DNA from: Pectobacterium colocasium
GTDB taxonomy: Bacteria > Pseudomonadota > Gammaproteobacteria > Enterobacterales > Enterobacteriaceae
DNA: 64,000 nt
Direction: 5' to 3'
NCBI RefSeq assembly: GCF_020181655.1
Contig: NZ_CP084032.1
Location: forward strand, 3,596,001-3,660,000
This document shows positions 10,051 through 19,802 of this stretch, in pieces. The translations under genes and the position numbers were made by a program. The notes beneath the pieces are model-generated. The model ran no database searches and was not told where the DNA came from. It worked only from the letters and a program-made list of their open reading frames with translations. Numbering within the stretch: position 1 is the stretch's first letter; each line of letters starts with the position of its first letter.

Positions 10051-10969
10051 GATTTCTCGCCTCCAATGCCTGATTCAATACGCGACAGAAGCGCATCGCC
10101 GAGAGCGTTCCGCCATACAGCCAGACAGCTGGCACACGTTGCAAACGCTGGTTACGCACAAACGGCATGGCCTGCCAGAGCGGATTACTATCAAGCTGAG
10201 CGCTGATGGCGCTATCGCCGTGTTCAAAACAGAGTACGTTGGCATCGCCGATCTCAGCCAAGCTCTCAATGCCGACAATCGTACTGCCCCAGAAGCTGGT
10301 TTCGCTGCGCCAGGCATTCTCTATCCCTATATGATCCATCACTTCCTGAAAAAGGCTGTTCTTGCCGATCACCAACACATGGCGGCTGTCTACCAGCGTG
10401 ATGAGCAACAGAGGCCGCTGAGTGTAAGGCTGGAGCGTGATTTTTTCCTGCTGGAGAAACTGCGCCAGCTCCGTCAGGTGCCGTTCTCCGGCCGCTTTCA
10501 TATTGAGCGCATCGGCCAGTTTCATGACCGACGCCTGTGCCGACGTCAGCGGTTTTCCCTGTTCGTTGCTGAAGCCAAAGCCCAGCAGCGGAGAAATACG
10601 GGACATTTTCGCGACCGAAGGGCCGTAGCCTTCAGAGTAAAGAATCAGGGACGGGCGAATTTGCGTCAGCAATTCCAGATTGGGCTCGGTACGCAGCCCC
10701 ACATCAATCACCGATTCAGGCAGCGCTGGCTCTTTCACCCACAGGTTGTAGTTATGTTTATCCGCAATCGCGAAGGGCGTGATGCCCAACGCCAGAAGCA
10801 GTTCAACAGGCAACCACTCCAGCGCCACAATGCGGTTTAAATCGGGAAACGCGGCAGTGGCTCCCCGGCTCGCCGCAGAATACACCAGCGGGGACAATAG
10901 CAGCGCCGTCAGCAAACGACGGCGTAGCGGATCGGGAGAGGATGGAGAAGAAGAAAATTCAGGCATCAT
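10043..10969 (-). CDS. fhuD: Ferric-hydroxamate periplasmic binding protein FhuD
   Basis: FhuD binds ferric hydroxamates in the periplasm and passes them to FhuBC. The N-terminus has an Arg-rich RRRLLTALLLSPL segment, a twin-arginine-like export signal as in E. coli FhuD. NRIVALEWLPVELLLALGI and VIDVGLRTEPNLELL are family signatures; FWGSTIVGIESLAE lines the binding pocket. The frame is open to 11014, but that would overlap fhuC, so I chose the ATG at 10969 (308 residues; a second ATG follows directly). No good ribosome site is visible, which suggests coupling to fhuC. Confidence 0.93.
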   Translation of the reverse strand: MMPEFSSSPSSPDPLRRRLLTALLLSPLVYSAASRGATAAFPDLNRIVALEWLPVELLLALGITPFAIADKHNYNLWVKEPALPESVIDVGLRTEPNLELLTQIRPSLILYSEGYGPSVAKMSRISPLLGFGFSNEQGKPLTSAQASVMKLADALNMKAAGERHLTELAQFLQQEKITLQPYTQRPLLLITLVDSRHVLVIGKNSLFQEVMDHIGIENAWRSETSFWGSTIVGIESLAEIGDANVLCFEHGDSAISAQLDSNPLWQAMPFVRNQRLQRVPAVWLYGGTLSAMRFCRVLNQALEARNHG

Positions 10970-10985
10970 GAGCAGGAAAACCGAG

Positions 10986-11783
10986 TTAACAAACGAAGCT
11001 GACCGGCGCGCCACCCGCCGGATGAGGCAGAATGCCCATGGGAATGCCGTAGATATCTTCCAGCACGTCCCCTTGCATCAACGTGACAGGCTCACCCTGC
11101 GCAATCATTTTTCCGCCGCGCAACGCCACCAGATGATCGCAGTAGCGCGCAGCCATGTTGATATCATGCAACACCGCAATGACGGTGATGCCGCGCTCGC
11201 GGCTCATACGCTGAATCAGCGCCAGCACCTCAACCTGATGCGCAATATCCAGTGCGGAGGTCGGTTCATCCAACAGCAGGCAGCGGCTATCCTGTGCCAC
11301 CGTCATCGCCAGCCAGGCTCGCTGCCGTTCACCGCCGGACAGGCTATCCACCAGACGGTTAGCAAACGGCTTTAATCCCACCAGCGTAATGGCTTCTTCG
11401 ACCTTTTCCCGATCGGCGCTGCCGAAACGGCCTAATGCGCCATGCCACGGGTAACGCCCTACGGCCACCAGCTCACGCACGGTCATCCCTTCGGCAGCGG
11501 GAAGCTGCTGCGGCAAATAGGCAACCTGACGGGCGAATAATTTGCTGTCCCAGCTTCCGGTCGCCTGTTCTCCCAGCAATGCGGTTCCGCTGCTGGCAGG
11601 CTGGTGACGGCCAAGAATTTTCAGCAAGGTCGATTTGCCTGAGCCGTTGTGCCCGATCAGACCGCACACTTTTCCGACGGGGAACGTGATAGAGAGCGGG
11701 TGTAGCAGCGTGCGTCCGGCGACGGAAAAGCTGACTTCGTCCAGTCTGAAGGTGGTATCAGGCAGTACAGTTTGATTTTGCAT
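10986..11783 (-). CDS. fhuC: Ferric-hydroxamate ABC transporter ATPase FhuC
   Basis: FhuC is the cytoplasmic ATPase that powers FhuB. It has 265 residues with Walker A GHNGSGKST, signature LSGGERQRAWLAM, Walker B CLLLDEPTSALD and the switch His in VLHDINMAARYCDH. The frame is open to 11846, but the ATG at 11783 gives the usual length and matches the E. coli start. It is the first gene of fhuCDB. In E. coli fhuA, the outer-membrane receptor, precedes it; here there is none, and a Fur-box-like site lies about 100 bp upstream of fhuC. Confidence 0.96.
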   Translation of the reverse strand: MQNQTVLPDTTFRLDEVSFSVAGRTLLHPLSITFPVGKVCGLIGHNGSGKSTLLKILGRHQPASSGTALLGEQATGSWDSKLFARQVAYLPQQLPAAEGMTVRELVAVGRYPWHGALGRFGSADREKVEEAITLVGLKPFANRLVDSLSGGERQRAWLAMTVAQDSRCLLLDEPTSALDIAHQVEVLALIQRMSRERGITVIAVLHDINMAARYCDHLVALRGGKMIAQGEPVTLMQGDVLEDIYGIPMGILPHPAGGAPVSFVC

Positions 11784-11885
11784 AGCGTTTTTGGTTTTTA
11801 GTGTCACTGAAGGACAGGAGTAAGCCGCGATCGCGACACCCGTCACTCTCGAATTCCCCGCGTAACAACCGGGCTAAAAGAGAAC

Positions 11886-11904
11886 GATAATGATTACGAT
11901 AAAG
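11886..11904 (-). promoter_or_regulatory. Fur box candidate upstream of fhuC
   Basis: The plus-strand sequence GATAATGATTACGATAAAG matches the 19-bp Fur consensus GATAATGATAATCATTATC at 14 of 19 positions when read on the minus strand. It lies about 100 bp before the fhuC start, consistent with iron-dependent repression of fhuCDB. Confidence 0.7.
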
Positions 11905-12046
11905 GCAGCATGATAGGCGCAACAGAATACCAATCGCAAGACTTTTACCTGTCAGCAACAGAATGGCATGTCAGGAAAAGCGGTCTCAGGCAGGATGCGG
12001 TGCTCGACTCAAAATAGCAGGCACAAAAAAATACCCCCAAATTAAT

Positions 12047-12383
12047 CCTGTCCCTTATACACAAGTCTAGAAGTATCGCGGTTTTTGCCGTGGTCAGGCG
12101 TAAAAAATTATGCTGAGGAGGTAGCTGGCTTCGGATGAGCCGCAGGACGCGGCGAAAGCTTGCGCCACGTAGGGAACGTGTCGCAAGCGGTCCGCTAAGC
12201 CAGATACAGACGAAGGTACCGCGTCAGCGGCATAATTTCCGCCGAAAGCCTGGGGTCACGGGGCGGCGGCGTTTGAGTCGCCTCGTGTCGGGCGCGTGCT
12301 ACGCGGTAGCATAAAATAACCGTATTGTAAGCGCACGAAACCGTCTCTCAGGCTGCATAAGATATAGCTAAGAGACGGCAACC
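12047..12383 (-). repeat. Structured dispersed repeat, copy B
   Basis: This element fills most of the 618-bp gap between mrcB and fhuC. Read on the minus strand it is colinear with the element at 34177-34512. It begins 23 nt after the mrcB stop. Visible structure, in order: an 11-bp hairpin (arms 12341-12351 and 12368-12378); a GC-rich hairpin with an ACTCAA loop; then a domain closed by AAATTATGC/GCATAATTT (12105-12113 with 12230-12238) that encloses a 31-nt hairpin (12158-12188) and a GCCGC/GCGGC hairpin. Pairing is conserved with the other copy by compensatory changes. No coding frame is evident. The rest of the gap (11905-12046) shows nothing further. Confidence 0.75.
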
Positions 12384-12401
12384 AGTTGAAGCAACGATAG
12401 A

Positions 12402-14879
12402 TTATTGACCAAACATTTGTTTGATCCAATCGGCGACGCCTTCTCCATCTTGCTGATCCTGCTGTGCGGAAGACTGTGGCTGGCTCGCCTGACACAGCGC
12501 CTGCGGGTTATCCGTCCAGACCGGCAGTACGCGCCCGGCGCTGCTGCCGTTGCAGATAAAGTTACCGCTGGCATCCACCGTCATCGTCGTGATTCCTTCC
12601 GGTGGCGTCAGCATTAACGGCAGCGGCGTTTGGTTTTCCAGATAGCGACGGTAAATCGTCAGCGCACCGTTCGCCCCGGTCAGCTTGGCCGGGCCGTTGT
12701 TATCACGCCCTACCCAGCTAATCGCCACTTCTTTACCGTCGATACCGGCAAACCAGCTGTCACGCAGGTCATTGGTGGTACCGGTTTTCGCCGCCAGATG
12801 ATAATTCGGGAATTTCACCGCCAGCGAACGCGACGTACCGCGTTCAACAACCTGCTGCATACCATACAGCGTCAGATAGGCCGCCTGCGCGGGGACCGCT
12901 CGCTCAGCCTGCGGGAAGCTCTGGTACAGCACTGTCCCATCTTCCGCAATCACCGAACGCAGTGAGGAAAGCGGTGCACGGTTGCCGCCGCTGGCGATCG
13001 TCTGGTATTCCTGCGCCACTTCCATCGGCGTCAGACTGATCGCACCGAGCAGCATCGCCGGTACAGGCTGAATCACGTTTTCCGGAATACCCAGACGCTT
13101 CAGCGTTTCCGTAATCTGATTCAGCCCCACGGCCATCCCCAGATTGACGGTAGGCACGTTCAGCGAGTTCGCCAGTGCATCAACCAGCATGACGCGGCCA
13201 CGGAACTCACGATCGTAGTTCTTCGGCTGCCACAGCTGTCCGTTAGGCTGTTTGATCGACAGCGGCTCGTCCGCCAGCAGGGTATTCAGACGATAGGTAT
13301 CCGGCTGACTCAGCGCGGTCAGATAGGTCGGCGGCTTCGCCAGCGACCCGACGGGACGACGCGCCTGTAGCGCACGGTTAAACCCGGCGTACTGCGTTTG
13401 AGAACCGCCGACCATCGCGCGAACTTCGCCGCTAAAACGATCGACAATCACTATCGCCGCTTCCAGATCGCTGACATTACGGCCTGCGCGCAGCGCCGGA
13501 ACCCCGACTTCAACCGCTTTTTCCGCCGCATCCTGCGAAACCGGGTCGAGCGTGGTAAAGATCTTCACGCCAGAGAGATCGTTAACCTTGTCGCCAAGCC
13601 GCTGTTGCAGTTCCTGACGCACCAGTTGCATAAACGCGGGCTGAGGGCTGATCACGCCGCCTTTTGGCTGCACACCCAGTGGACGCGCGCTCAGCATGTT
13701 GTACAGATCGGCATCAATAACTTGCTGATTCTGCAACAGGCGCAGCACCAGATTACGTCGTTCTAACGTAAGCTGCGGGTTACGCCACGGGTTATACAGC
13801 GACGCCCCTTTCACCATCCCCACCAGCAATGCCTGCTGATCGAGGCTCAGTTCATTCACTGGCCGGCCGAAGTAGTACAGGCTGGCAAGCGGGAAACCGC
13901 GGATCTGGTCGTTACCGCTCTGACCGAGGTACACCTCGTTGAGATACAGCTCAAGGATACGATCCTTGCTGTAGCGGTAATCCATGATCAACGCCATATA
14001 GGCTTCATTCGCTTTACGCCACAGCGAACGCTCGTTAGTCAGGAACAGGTTCTTAACCAACTGCTGCGTCAGCGTACTGCCGCCCTGTACCGCCCGTCCC
14101 GCCGTGATGTTAGCTAAAAACGCACGGCCAATGGAGTACAGGCTGATACCGTCGTGCTCATAGAAATGGCGGTCTTCGGTCGCAACCAGTGTATCAACCA
14201 ACAGATCGGGGAAGCCGGAACGCGGCACGAATAAACGCTGTTCGCCATTTGGCGACTGCATCATGGTGATCAGTTTCGGATCGAGACGGAAAAAGCCGAA
14301 GTTGCGCTGGTTGTCCAGATTCTGGATCTGCGACAGGCGATCGTTGGCAAACGTCAGACGCGCCTGAATCTGCCCTTCTTTTCCATCGGGGAAATCAAAC
14401 GGACGGCGCAGCATATCGATACTGTTGCCGCGCACGCTAAATTCGCCCGGACGGGTAATCCGGCTTACCTGACGATATTGCATGCCTTCCAGCAAACTAA
14501 CCATCTCTTTCTGACTGTAGGCCATGCCGGGTTCAAGGTTGACCATGCGGCCATAGACGGCAGCGGGCAACTGCCAGACTTTGCCTTCAATACGGCTGCG
14601 GATCTGGCTGTCGAGGTACACACCATAGATCGCCATCGCCACGGCAAAGATCAGGAACAGTTTAATCGCCAGTCCTAGCCAACGTCGCCTTCTCTGCGAT
14701 TTACGCGTCATGGTTTCGTCGCCGTCGTCATCATCGTCGTCATAGTCGTCCTGATAATCATCGTAGTCATCATCATCATAGTCGTCATCCCTGCGACGTC
14801 GTATGGCCTGTTTGCGTTCAGGTTTACGTTTTGGCGCTCTCCCTTTGCGTCCGATAGGTTCGCGGTCATCCCCAGACAT
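12402..14879 (-). CDS. mrcB: Penicillin-binding protein 1B (bifunctional glycosyltransferase/transpeptidase)
   Basis: PBP1B polymerises and crosslinks peptidoglycan at the inner membrane. The 825-residue protein has, in order: a cytoplasmic tail with a very acidic Asp/Tyr tract (about residues 30-55), one membrane helix (about 68-87), a UB2H domain that binds LpoB, a GT51 glycosyltransferase domain ([13 protein letters not shown] with the catalytic Glu; [15 protein letters not shown]), and a transpeptidase domain with the nucleophile Ser in [14 protein letters not shown], the SxN motif SLN and the KTG motif AAKTGTTND. It lies apart from hrpB (102 bp). A structured repeat follows its stop. Confidence 0.96.
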   Translation of the reverse strand: MSGDDREPIGRKGRAPKRKPERKQAIRRRRDDDYDDDDYDDYQDDYDDDDDDGDETMTRKSQRRRRWLGLAIKLFLIFAVAMAIYGVYLDSQIRSRIEGKVWQLPAAVYGRMVNLEPGMAYSQKEMVSLLEGMQYRQVSRITRPGEFSVRGNSIDMLRRPFDFPDGKEGQIQARLTFANDRLSQIQNLDNQRNFGFFRLDPKLITMMQSPNGEQRLFVPRSGFPDLLVDTLVATEDRHFYEHDGISLYSIGRAFLANITAGRAVQGGSTLTQQLVKNLFLTNERSLWRKANEAYMALIMDYRYSKDRILELYLNEVYLGQSGNDQIRGFPLASLYYFGRPVNELSLDQQALLVGMVKGASLYNPWRNPQLTLERRNLVLRLLQNQQVIDADLYNMLSARPLGVQPKGGVISPQPAFMQLVRQELQQRLGDKVNDLSGVKIFTTLDPVSQDAAEKAVEVGVPALRAGRNVSDLEAAIVIVDRFSGEVRAMVGGSQTQYAGFNRALQARRPVGSLAKPPTYLTALSQPDTYRLNTLLADEPLSIKQPNGQLWQPKNYDREFRGRVMLVDALANSLNVPTVNLGMAVGLNQITETLKRLGIPENVIQPVPAMLLGAISLTPMEVAQEYQTIASGGNRAPLSSLRSVIAEDGTVLYQSFPQAERAVPAQAAYLTLYGMQQVVERGTSRSLAVKFPNYHLAAKTGTTNDLRDSWFAGIDGKEVAISWVGRDNNGPAKLTGANGALTIYRRYLENQTPLPLMLTPPEGITTMTVDASGNFICNGSSAGRVLPVWTDNPQALCQASQPQSSAQQDQQDGEGVADWIKQMFGQ

Positions 14880-14981
14880 TACAATAACTTCTCCATCAGG
14901 TTGTTCACGGCTATCTGCAGTGCGCTCAAGCCGCCTACTCTGTTTCCAGCCCCTTTTTTGGGAAAGCGGAAACGTCTGAAA

Positions 14982-17468
14982 TTAGTGATTCTGATATTTC
15001 TTGGTACGCCTCGTCGGCGCCGTATTCGCCGGATCGTCCGGCCAGACATGCTTGGGGTAACGCCCCTTCATCTCTTTCTGTACCTCACGGTAAGCACCTT
15101 GCCAGAATGCTGCTAAATCCCGCGTAATCTGTAATGGACGCTGCGCTGGCGATAAAAGTTCCAATACCAGCGCGACACGTCCCTCCGCCAGCATCGGGCT
15201 CTGCTGCTCACCGAACATTTCCTGCATCCGCACCGATAGCACCGGTGGCTTATCGTCATAATAGGCGATAGGCAGGCAACTGCCGCCGGGTGCCGTGTAG
15301 TGCGTGGGTAATGCGCTATCCAGCCGCTGACGTAGTGACCAGTCCAGCAACCGCAGTAGCGCCTCACTCAAATTAATCTGGTGTAGCGCGCGTAAGTCAC
15401 GCACGCCAGACAGCGACGGCTGTAGCCAGATGTCCAGTGTTGCCAACAGCGTGTCATCATCCACCTGCGGCCAGTCAACCTCGGGCAACCACTGGTGGGC
15501 GCACTGTAGCCGGGCGCGGAGCTGTAACGCCGCAGCGTCCCAGTTTAATGCATCAATCCCCTGCTCCCGAATCCAGGATAACAGCGCCAGCTGCAATGCT
15601 TCATCGGATGGCTTGTTCAGCGGACGCGTTCGCAGCGTCAGACAACCTATCTGGTCGCGCTGGCTGGCGCGCAGAGTACCCTTTTCTTCGTCCCAGTGCA
15701 CCACGTTATGTTCATTTATTAATCCCGGTAACAGCCGTTCCAGCCGTTCAATATCCAGTGGCAACGCCAGCAGGATCCGTGCATCCGCGCTTTGCTTGTT
15801 TTGCACTAATCGATCATTCTGTAAGAGCGCCGGAGCCAACAACCACTCCGTACCCGACAGTGCGTCATCAGCCGACATCATCGCACCGCTGCCATTAGCA
15901 AGCTGGTAGCGCCCATCCTGACTGCGCCGCCGGGCGATGCGATCGGGGAAAGCCAGTGCCAGCAGCCAGTCGGCTTCTCCGCTGTCAATATGTCCAAAAT
16001 CAGCGATACGCCCCGAAGCCGTCGATAAACGACGCGTCAGCTGTTTTGCCCGCCGCAGCCAGTGCGGTAGCGGACGATGCAGCCAATCGGCCAGATTGAT
16101 CGACCCGCTACGCGGCGGCTCTTCCAGTATCGCCGCCAGACATCCGGCGGTAGCCAGCGCATCTGAATTTTGCTGTGACGCGGCATATAACATCGTCGCC
16201 AAACGAGCATCGCTACCTAGCGCGGCGATCTTGCGCCCCTCTGCGGTCAATCGATCCTGTCCATCGGTAATGCCAAGCTGACGCAGTAGCTGGCGTGCGG
16301 CATACAGCGCGGGGGCTGGAGGCCTATCCAGCCAGGTTAACTGTGCCACATCGGTACAGCCCCACTGTAATAAATCCAGCCAGACGCTGCTTAAATCGCT
16401 GTTCAGTATCTCAGCGTCGCTTTGCGCCGCTGCGCGTTCTGCCTGTTCACGCGAGCACAGGTGCCAGCAAATGCCGGGGCTTAAGCGTCCGGCACGTCCG
16501 GCGCGCTGTACCATAGAGGCCTGGCTGATTCGCTGCGTCACCAGTCGGGTGACGCCACTTTTCACATCAAAGCTGGCGACACGTTCAAGACCGCTATCCA
16601 TCACCAGCCGGATACCTTCAATCGTCAGGCTGGTTTCAGCAATATTGGTAGCCAACACCACCTTACGGCGCCCCGGTTCGGCAGGTAGAATCGCCTTTTG
16701 CTGTTCCGCCAGCGTCAATGCACCGTATAACGGGCAGAGATCCGTCTCGCCCGACACGCTATTTTCCAGCAGCGCCTGCACACGACGAATCTCCGCGACG
16801 CCGGGCAAAAACAGCAGCAGCGACCCTTCTTCTTCACTGAGCAAACGTCGTACCTGCCGCGCCACGCCCTCTTCCAACCTTTCCTGATTATTCAGCGGTG
16901 CATAACACCGCTCAACCGGATAGCTGCGGCCTTCAGACACCACGCAAACGGCTTCTGGCAGCAGCGCCGCCAGCCGCGCATTGTCGAGCGTCGCGGACAT
17001 AATCAGCAGTTTTATATCGTCACGTAGCCCTTGCTGTACATCAAGCAGCAGCGCCAGCGCCAAATCAGCCTGTATGCTGCGCTCATGAAACTCATCAAGG
17101 ATAATCAGCGCCACGCCTTGCAGCTCCGCATCCTGCTGTAACAGACGGGTCAGCATCCCTTCGGTGACAACTTCCAGTTTCGTTGCGTCGCTCACGCGGC
17201 TTTCTGAGCGCATGCGATAACCTATCGTCTGTCCCGGCTCCTCACCGAGCTGCTGCGCCAACCGCCAGGCTACGCTCTTCGCCGCCAGACGACGCGGCTC
17301 CAGCATGATGATGCGCCCGTTCAACTTACCCTGTTGCAGCAATTGCAACGGCAGCAAGGTCGATTTTCCCGCCCCTGTTGGGGCATTGAGCAGCACCTGA
17401 GGCGCAGTATGTAGCGCCGTTATGACATCATCCAGCACGGCGCTGACGGGCGGTAAAATCACAGACAT
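14982..17468 (-). CDS. hrpB: ATP-dependent RNA helicase HrpB
   Basis: This is an 828-residue DEAH-box helicase. It shows Walker A NAPTGAGKST (near residue 30), DEFH in IILDEFHERS in place of strict DEAH, SAT in LIMSATLD, and the C-terminal helicase motifs TNIAETSLTIEG and QRAGRAGR. The HrpB-specific C-terminal domain (about residues 480-828) follows. Its physiological RNA target is not well defined in enterobacteria. It is divergent from thpR, with only 86 bp between the two starts. Confidence 0.94.
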   Translation of the reverse strand: MSVILPPVSAVLDDVITALHTAPQVLLNAPTGAGKSTLLPLQLLQQGKLNGRIIMLEPRRLAAKSVAWRLAQQLGEEPGQTIGYRMRSESRVSDATKLEVVTEGMLTRLLQQDAELQGVALIILDEFHERSIQADLALALLLDVQQGLRDDIKLLIMSATLDNARLAALLPEAVCVVSEGRSYPVERCYAPLNNQERLEEGVARQVRRLLSEEEGSLLLFLPGVAEIRRVQALLENSVSGETDLCPLYGALTLAEQQKAILPAEPGRRKVVLATNIAETSLTIEGIRLVMDSGLERVASFDVKSGVTRLVTQRISQASMVQRAGRAGRLSPGICWHLCSREQAERAAAQSDAEILNSDLSSVWLDLLQWGCTDVAQLTWLDRPPAPALYAARQLLRQLGITDGQDRLTAEGRKIAALGSDARLATMLYAASQQNSDALATAGCLAAILEEPPRSGSINLADWLHRPLPHWLRRAKQLTRRLSTASGRIADFGHIDSGEADWLLALAFPDRIARRRSQDGRYQLANGSGAMMSADDALSGTEWLLAPALLQNDRLVQNKQSADARILLALPLDIERLERLLPGLINEHNVVHWDEEKGTLRASQRDQIGCLTLRTRPLNKPSDEALQLALLSWIREQGIDALNWDAAALQLRARLQCAHQWLPEVDWPQVDDDTLLATLDIWLQPSLSGVRDLRALHQINLSEALLRLLDWSLRQRLDSALPTHYTAPGGSCLPIAYYDDKPPVLSVRMQEMFGEQQSPMLAEGRVALVLELLSPAQRPLQITRDLAAFWQGAYREVQKEMKGRYPKHVWPDDPANTAPTRRTKKYQNH

Positions 17469-17554
17469 CTCCGTATAAGGTTAACTTTCAGCGGCGAGCA
17501 TTGTAGCATCATGATGAATGTAGCATCGGATGGAATCAGAACAGAGAGATCGCC

Positions 17555-18085
17555 ATGTCAGCCCCCCGCCGCCTGTTTTTTGCCCTATCACTACCGGAAA
17601 CCACACAGCAAGAGATTATCCGCTGGCGTGCCGAGCGCTTCGCTCCAGAAGCCGGTCGTCCGGTCGCGGCGGCCAATCTTCATCTGACGCTGGCTTTTTT
17701 GGGGGACGTTAGCGAACAAAAAGCGCAGGTTCTACAGACACTGGCAGGCCGCATTCGTCAACCCACTTTTTCCCTTACGCTGGATGACGCCGGACACTGG
17801 CCACGACCCGGCGTAGTCTGGCTGGGCTGTCGCCGCGCACCACGCGGGCTGCTGCAACTGGCAGAACTGCTGCGTTCCCAGGCCGCACGCAACGGCTGTT
17901 ATCAAACGGCATTACCTTTTCATCCACACATTACGCTACTACGCGGCGCGACTCGTCCCGTTGCGATTCCCGCCGCGACCTTCAGTTGGCAGGTTGATAT
18001 GACGCACTTTTCGCTTTACGAATCACTTTTCGATAATGGCAAAACCCGCTATCAACAGTTGGAAAGTTGGTCATTTATTCAATAA
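17555..18085 (+). CDS. thpR: RNA 2',3'-cyclic phosphodiesterase (2'-5' RNA ligase family)
   Basis: This 176-residue member of the 2H phosphoesterase superfamily opens 2',3'-cyclic phosphates on RNA ends; E. coli ThpR also joins tRNA halves by 2'-5' bonds in vitro. Both catalytic HxT motifs are present: HLTLAFLG (His43) and HPHITLLRG in the second half. Its place between hrpB and sfsA matches E. coli. The stop is 35 bp from the sfsA start, so the two may be cotranscribed. Confidence 0.93.
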   Translation: MSAPRRLFFALSLPETTQQEIIRWRAERFAPEAGRPVAAANLHLTLAFLGDVSEQKAQVLQTLAGRIRQPTFSLTLDDAGHWPRPGVVWLGCRRAPRGLLQLAELLRSQAARNGCYQTALPFHPHITLLRGATRPVAIPAATFSWQVDMTHFSLYESLFDNGKTRYQQLESWSFIQ

Positions 18086-18120
18086 GAGACCACGCGGATA
18101 AACAATAGAATAGGATACGC

Positions 18121-18825
18121 ATGGACTATACCCCACGTTTACAACCTGCCCGGTTGATTAAACGTTACAAACGCTTTTTGGCCGATGTCGTGACCCCGGA
18201 AGGCGAGACGCTCACGCTGCACTGCGCCAATACGGGAGCGATGACGGGCTGTGCCACGCCCGGCGATACCGTCTGGTATTCAACGTCTGATAATCCTAAG
18301 CGTAAGTATCCGCAGAGTTGGGAACTGACTGAAACGCAACAAAATCACTGGATTTGTGTCAATACTCTGCGTGCCAACACATTATTGTACGAAGCCTTAT
18401 TGGAAAATCGCATAGAAGAGCTGGCTGGCTATTCAGACGTAAAAACAGAAGTGAAATACGGTACGGAAAATAGCCGAGTCGATTTGCTTTTACAGGCGCC
18501 GGGTAAGATTGGCTGCTATATTGAGGTGAAATCCGTCACATTATTGCAACATGAATGTGGTTACTTTCCCGATGCGGTTACACTCAGAGGGCAGAAGCAT
18601 CTACGTGAGCTGCAACAGATGGTTTCCAATGGAAAACGCGCGGTACTGTTTTTCGCCGTGCTCCATTCAGGAATCCAGCAGGTTTCTCCCGCCCGGCATA
18701 TCGATTCACGCTATGCGGAATTATTTACAGAAGCGCGGCGGGCAGGGGTTGAAATTTTATGTTACGGCTCCACATTATGCCCTGACGGTATTACATTGAC
18801 GCACAAACTACCGTTGTTGGGATGA
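18121..18825 (+). CDS. sfsA: DNA/RNA nuclease-like protein SfsA
   Basis: This 234-residue protein was named for stimulation of sugar (maltose) fermentation when overproduced in E. coli. It has an N-terminal OB-like domain ([29 protein letters not shown]) and a C-terminal restriction-endonuclease-like fold with the conserved Asp and the Glu-x-Lys motif in YIEVKSVTL. Nuclease activity is proposed from the fold. An AGGATACGC ribosome site precedes the ATG. It is followed by 390 bp without a gene, which holds an ERIC element. Confidence 0.93.
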   Translation: MDYTPRLQPARLIKRYKRFLADVVTPEGETLTLHCANTGAMTGCATPGDTVWYSTSDNPKRKYPQSWELTETQQNHWICVNTLRANTLLYEALLENRIEELAGYSDVKTEVKYGTENSRVDLLLQAPGKIGCYIEVKSVTLLQHECGYFPDAVTLRGQKHLRELQQMVSNGKRAVLFFAVLHSGIQQVSPARHIDSRYAELFTEARRAGVEILCYGSTLCPDGITLTHKLPLLG

Positions 18826-18895
18826 CGTACAAGCATTGCATAACACGCCGAACGTACCACCAAAGGCGTAACACATTGTTTATTATTTAATGTAC

Positions 18896-19016
<121 letters not shown>

Positions 19017-19215
19017 TAAGCAGGTTGTTCCTCACACTTTATCAGGCCGGTGTCAGGAAGCATTGCCAACCCCATCTCCATCTGCTATTTATAGCGGCCT
19101 GTTTTTTCCCCCTTTGGGGCCGATATACCCAGATAGCTGAAGTTCTGGTCAACAATGCCGCAACTTCACTGCATAAAAGGGTATTATGCGTGTCGTGTTA
19201 TGTAGGAGAAGCAAC

Positions 19216-19671
19216 ATGCAAGAAGGGCAAAACCGTAAGACATCTTCTCTGAGCATTCTCGCAATTGCCGGAGTAGAGCCGTACCAGGAGAAGCCGGGCG
19301 AAGAGTATATGAACGATGCTCAACTCGCTCATTTCAAGCGTATTCTTGAAGCATGGCGCAACCAACTCATGGATGAAGTGGATCGTACTGTATCGCACAT
19401 GCGCGATGAGGCCGCTAACTTCCCTGATCCTGTGGATCGTGCGGCGCAGGAAGAAGAGTTCAGTCTCGAACTGCGTAACCGTGACCGTGAGCGCAAGCTG
19501 ATCAAGAAAATCGCCAAAACTCTGGTGAAAATCGAAGAAGAGGATTTCGGATTCTGTGAATCCTGTGGCGTCGAAATTGGCATCCGCCGTCTGGAAGCAC
19601 GTCCGACAGCCGATCTGTGTATCGACTGCAAAACACTGGCAGAGATACGCGAAAAGCAAATGGCAGGATAA
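19216..19671 (+). CDS. dksA: RNA polymerase-binding transcription factor DksA
   Basis: DksA enters the RNA polymerase secondary channel and, with ppGpp, represses rRNA promoters and activates amino-acid genes. The 151-residue protein has a coiled coil (about residues 33-108) whose tip carries Asp71 and Asp74 ([11 protein letters not shown]) and a four-Cys zinc finger (Cys114, Cys117, Cys135, Cys138). The frame is open to 19186, but the ATG at 19216 gives the family's length and follows TAGGAGAAGC. The rRNA operon in this window is a predicted target. Confidence 0.98.
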   Translation: MQEGQNRKTSSLSILAIAGVEPYQEKPGEEYMNDAQLAHFKRILEAWRNQLMDEVDRTVSHMRDEAANFPDPVDRAAQEEEFSLELRNRDRERKLIKKIAKTLVKIEEEDFGFCESCGVEIGIRRLEARPTADLCIDCKTLAEIREKQMAG

Positions 19672-19686
19672 TCTTCCTGCTCAGAA

Positions 19687-19713
19687 TCGGCTCCTGCCCG
19701 TCGCAGGGGCCGA
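19687..19713. other. Hairpin between dksA and gluQ
   Basis: TCGGCTCCTGC (19687-19697) pairs with GCAGGGGCCGA (19703-19713) over 11 bp with one G-U. No T-tract follows, so it could be a pause, an mRNA-stabilising structure or a weak terminator. Confidence 0.5.
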
Positions 19714-19802
19714 CTTCAGGCACACTACCGCTGATGAATAATGATGTTCATCACGCTATTTTTTGTCTGGATAAAACGCTGACGAGATAGCACCGACCCC
19801 TT

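Noticed and set aside
18121..18825. sfsA as a sugar-fermentation regulator with DNA-binding role only
   Set aside because: The sequence shows a nuclease-like fold; the historical name describes an overexpression effect and does not prove the role.
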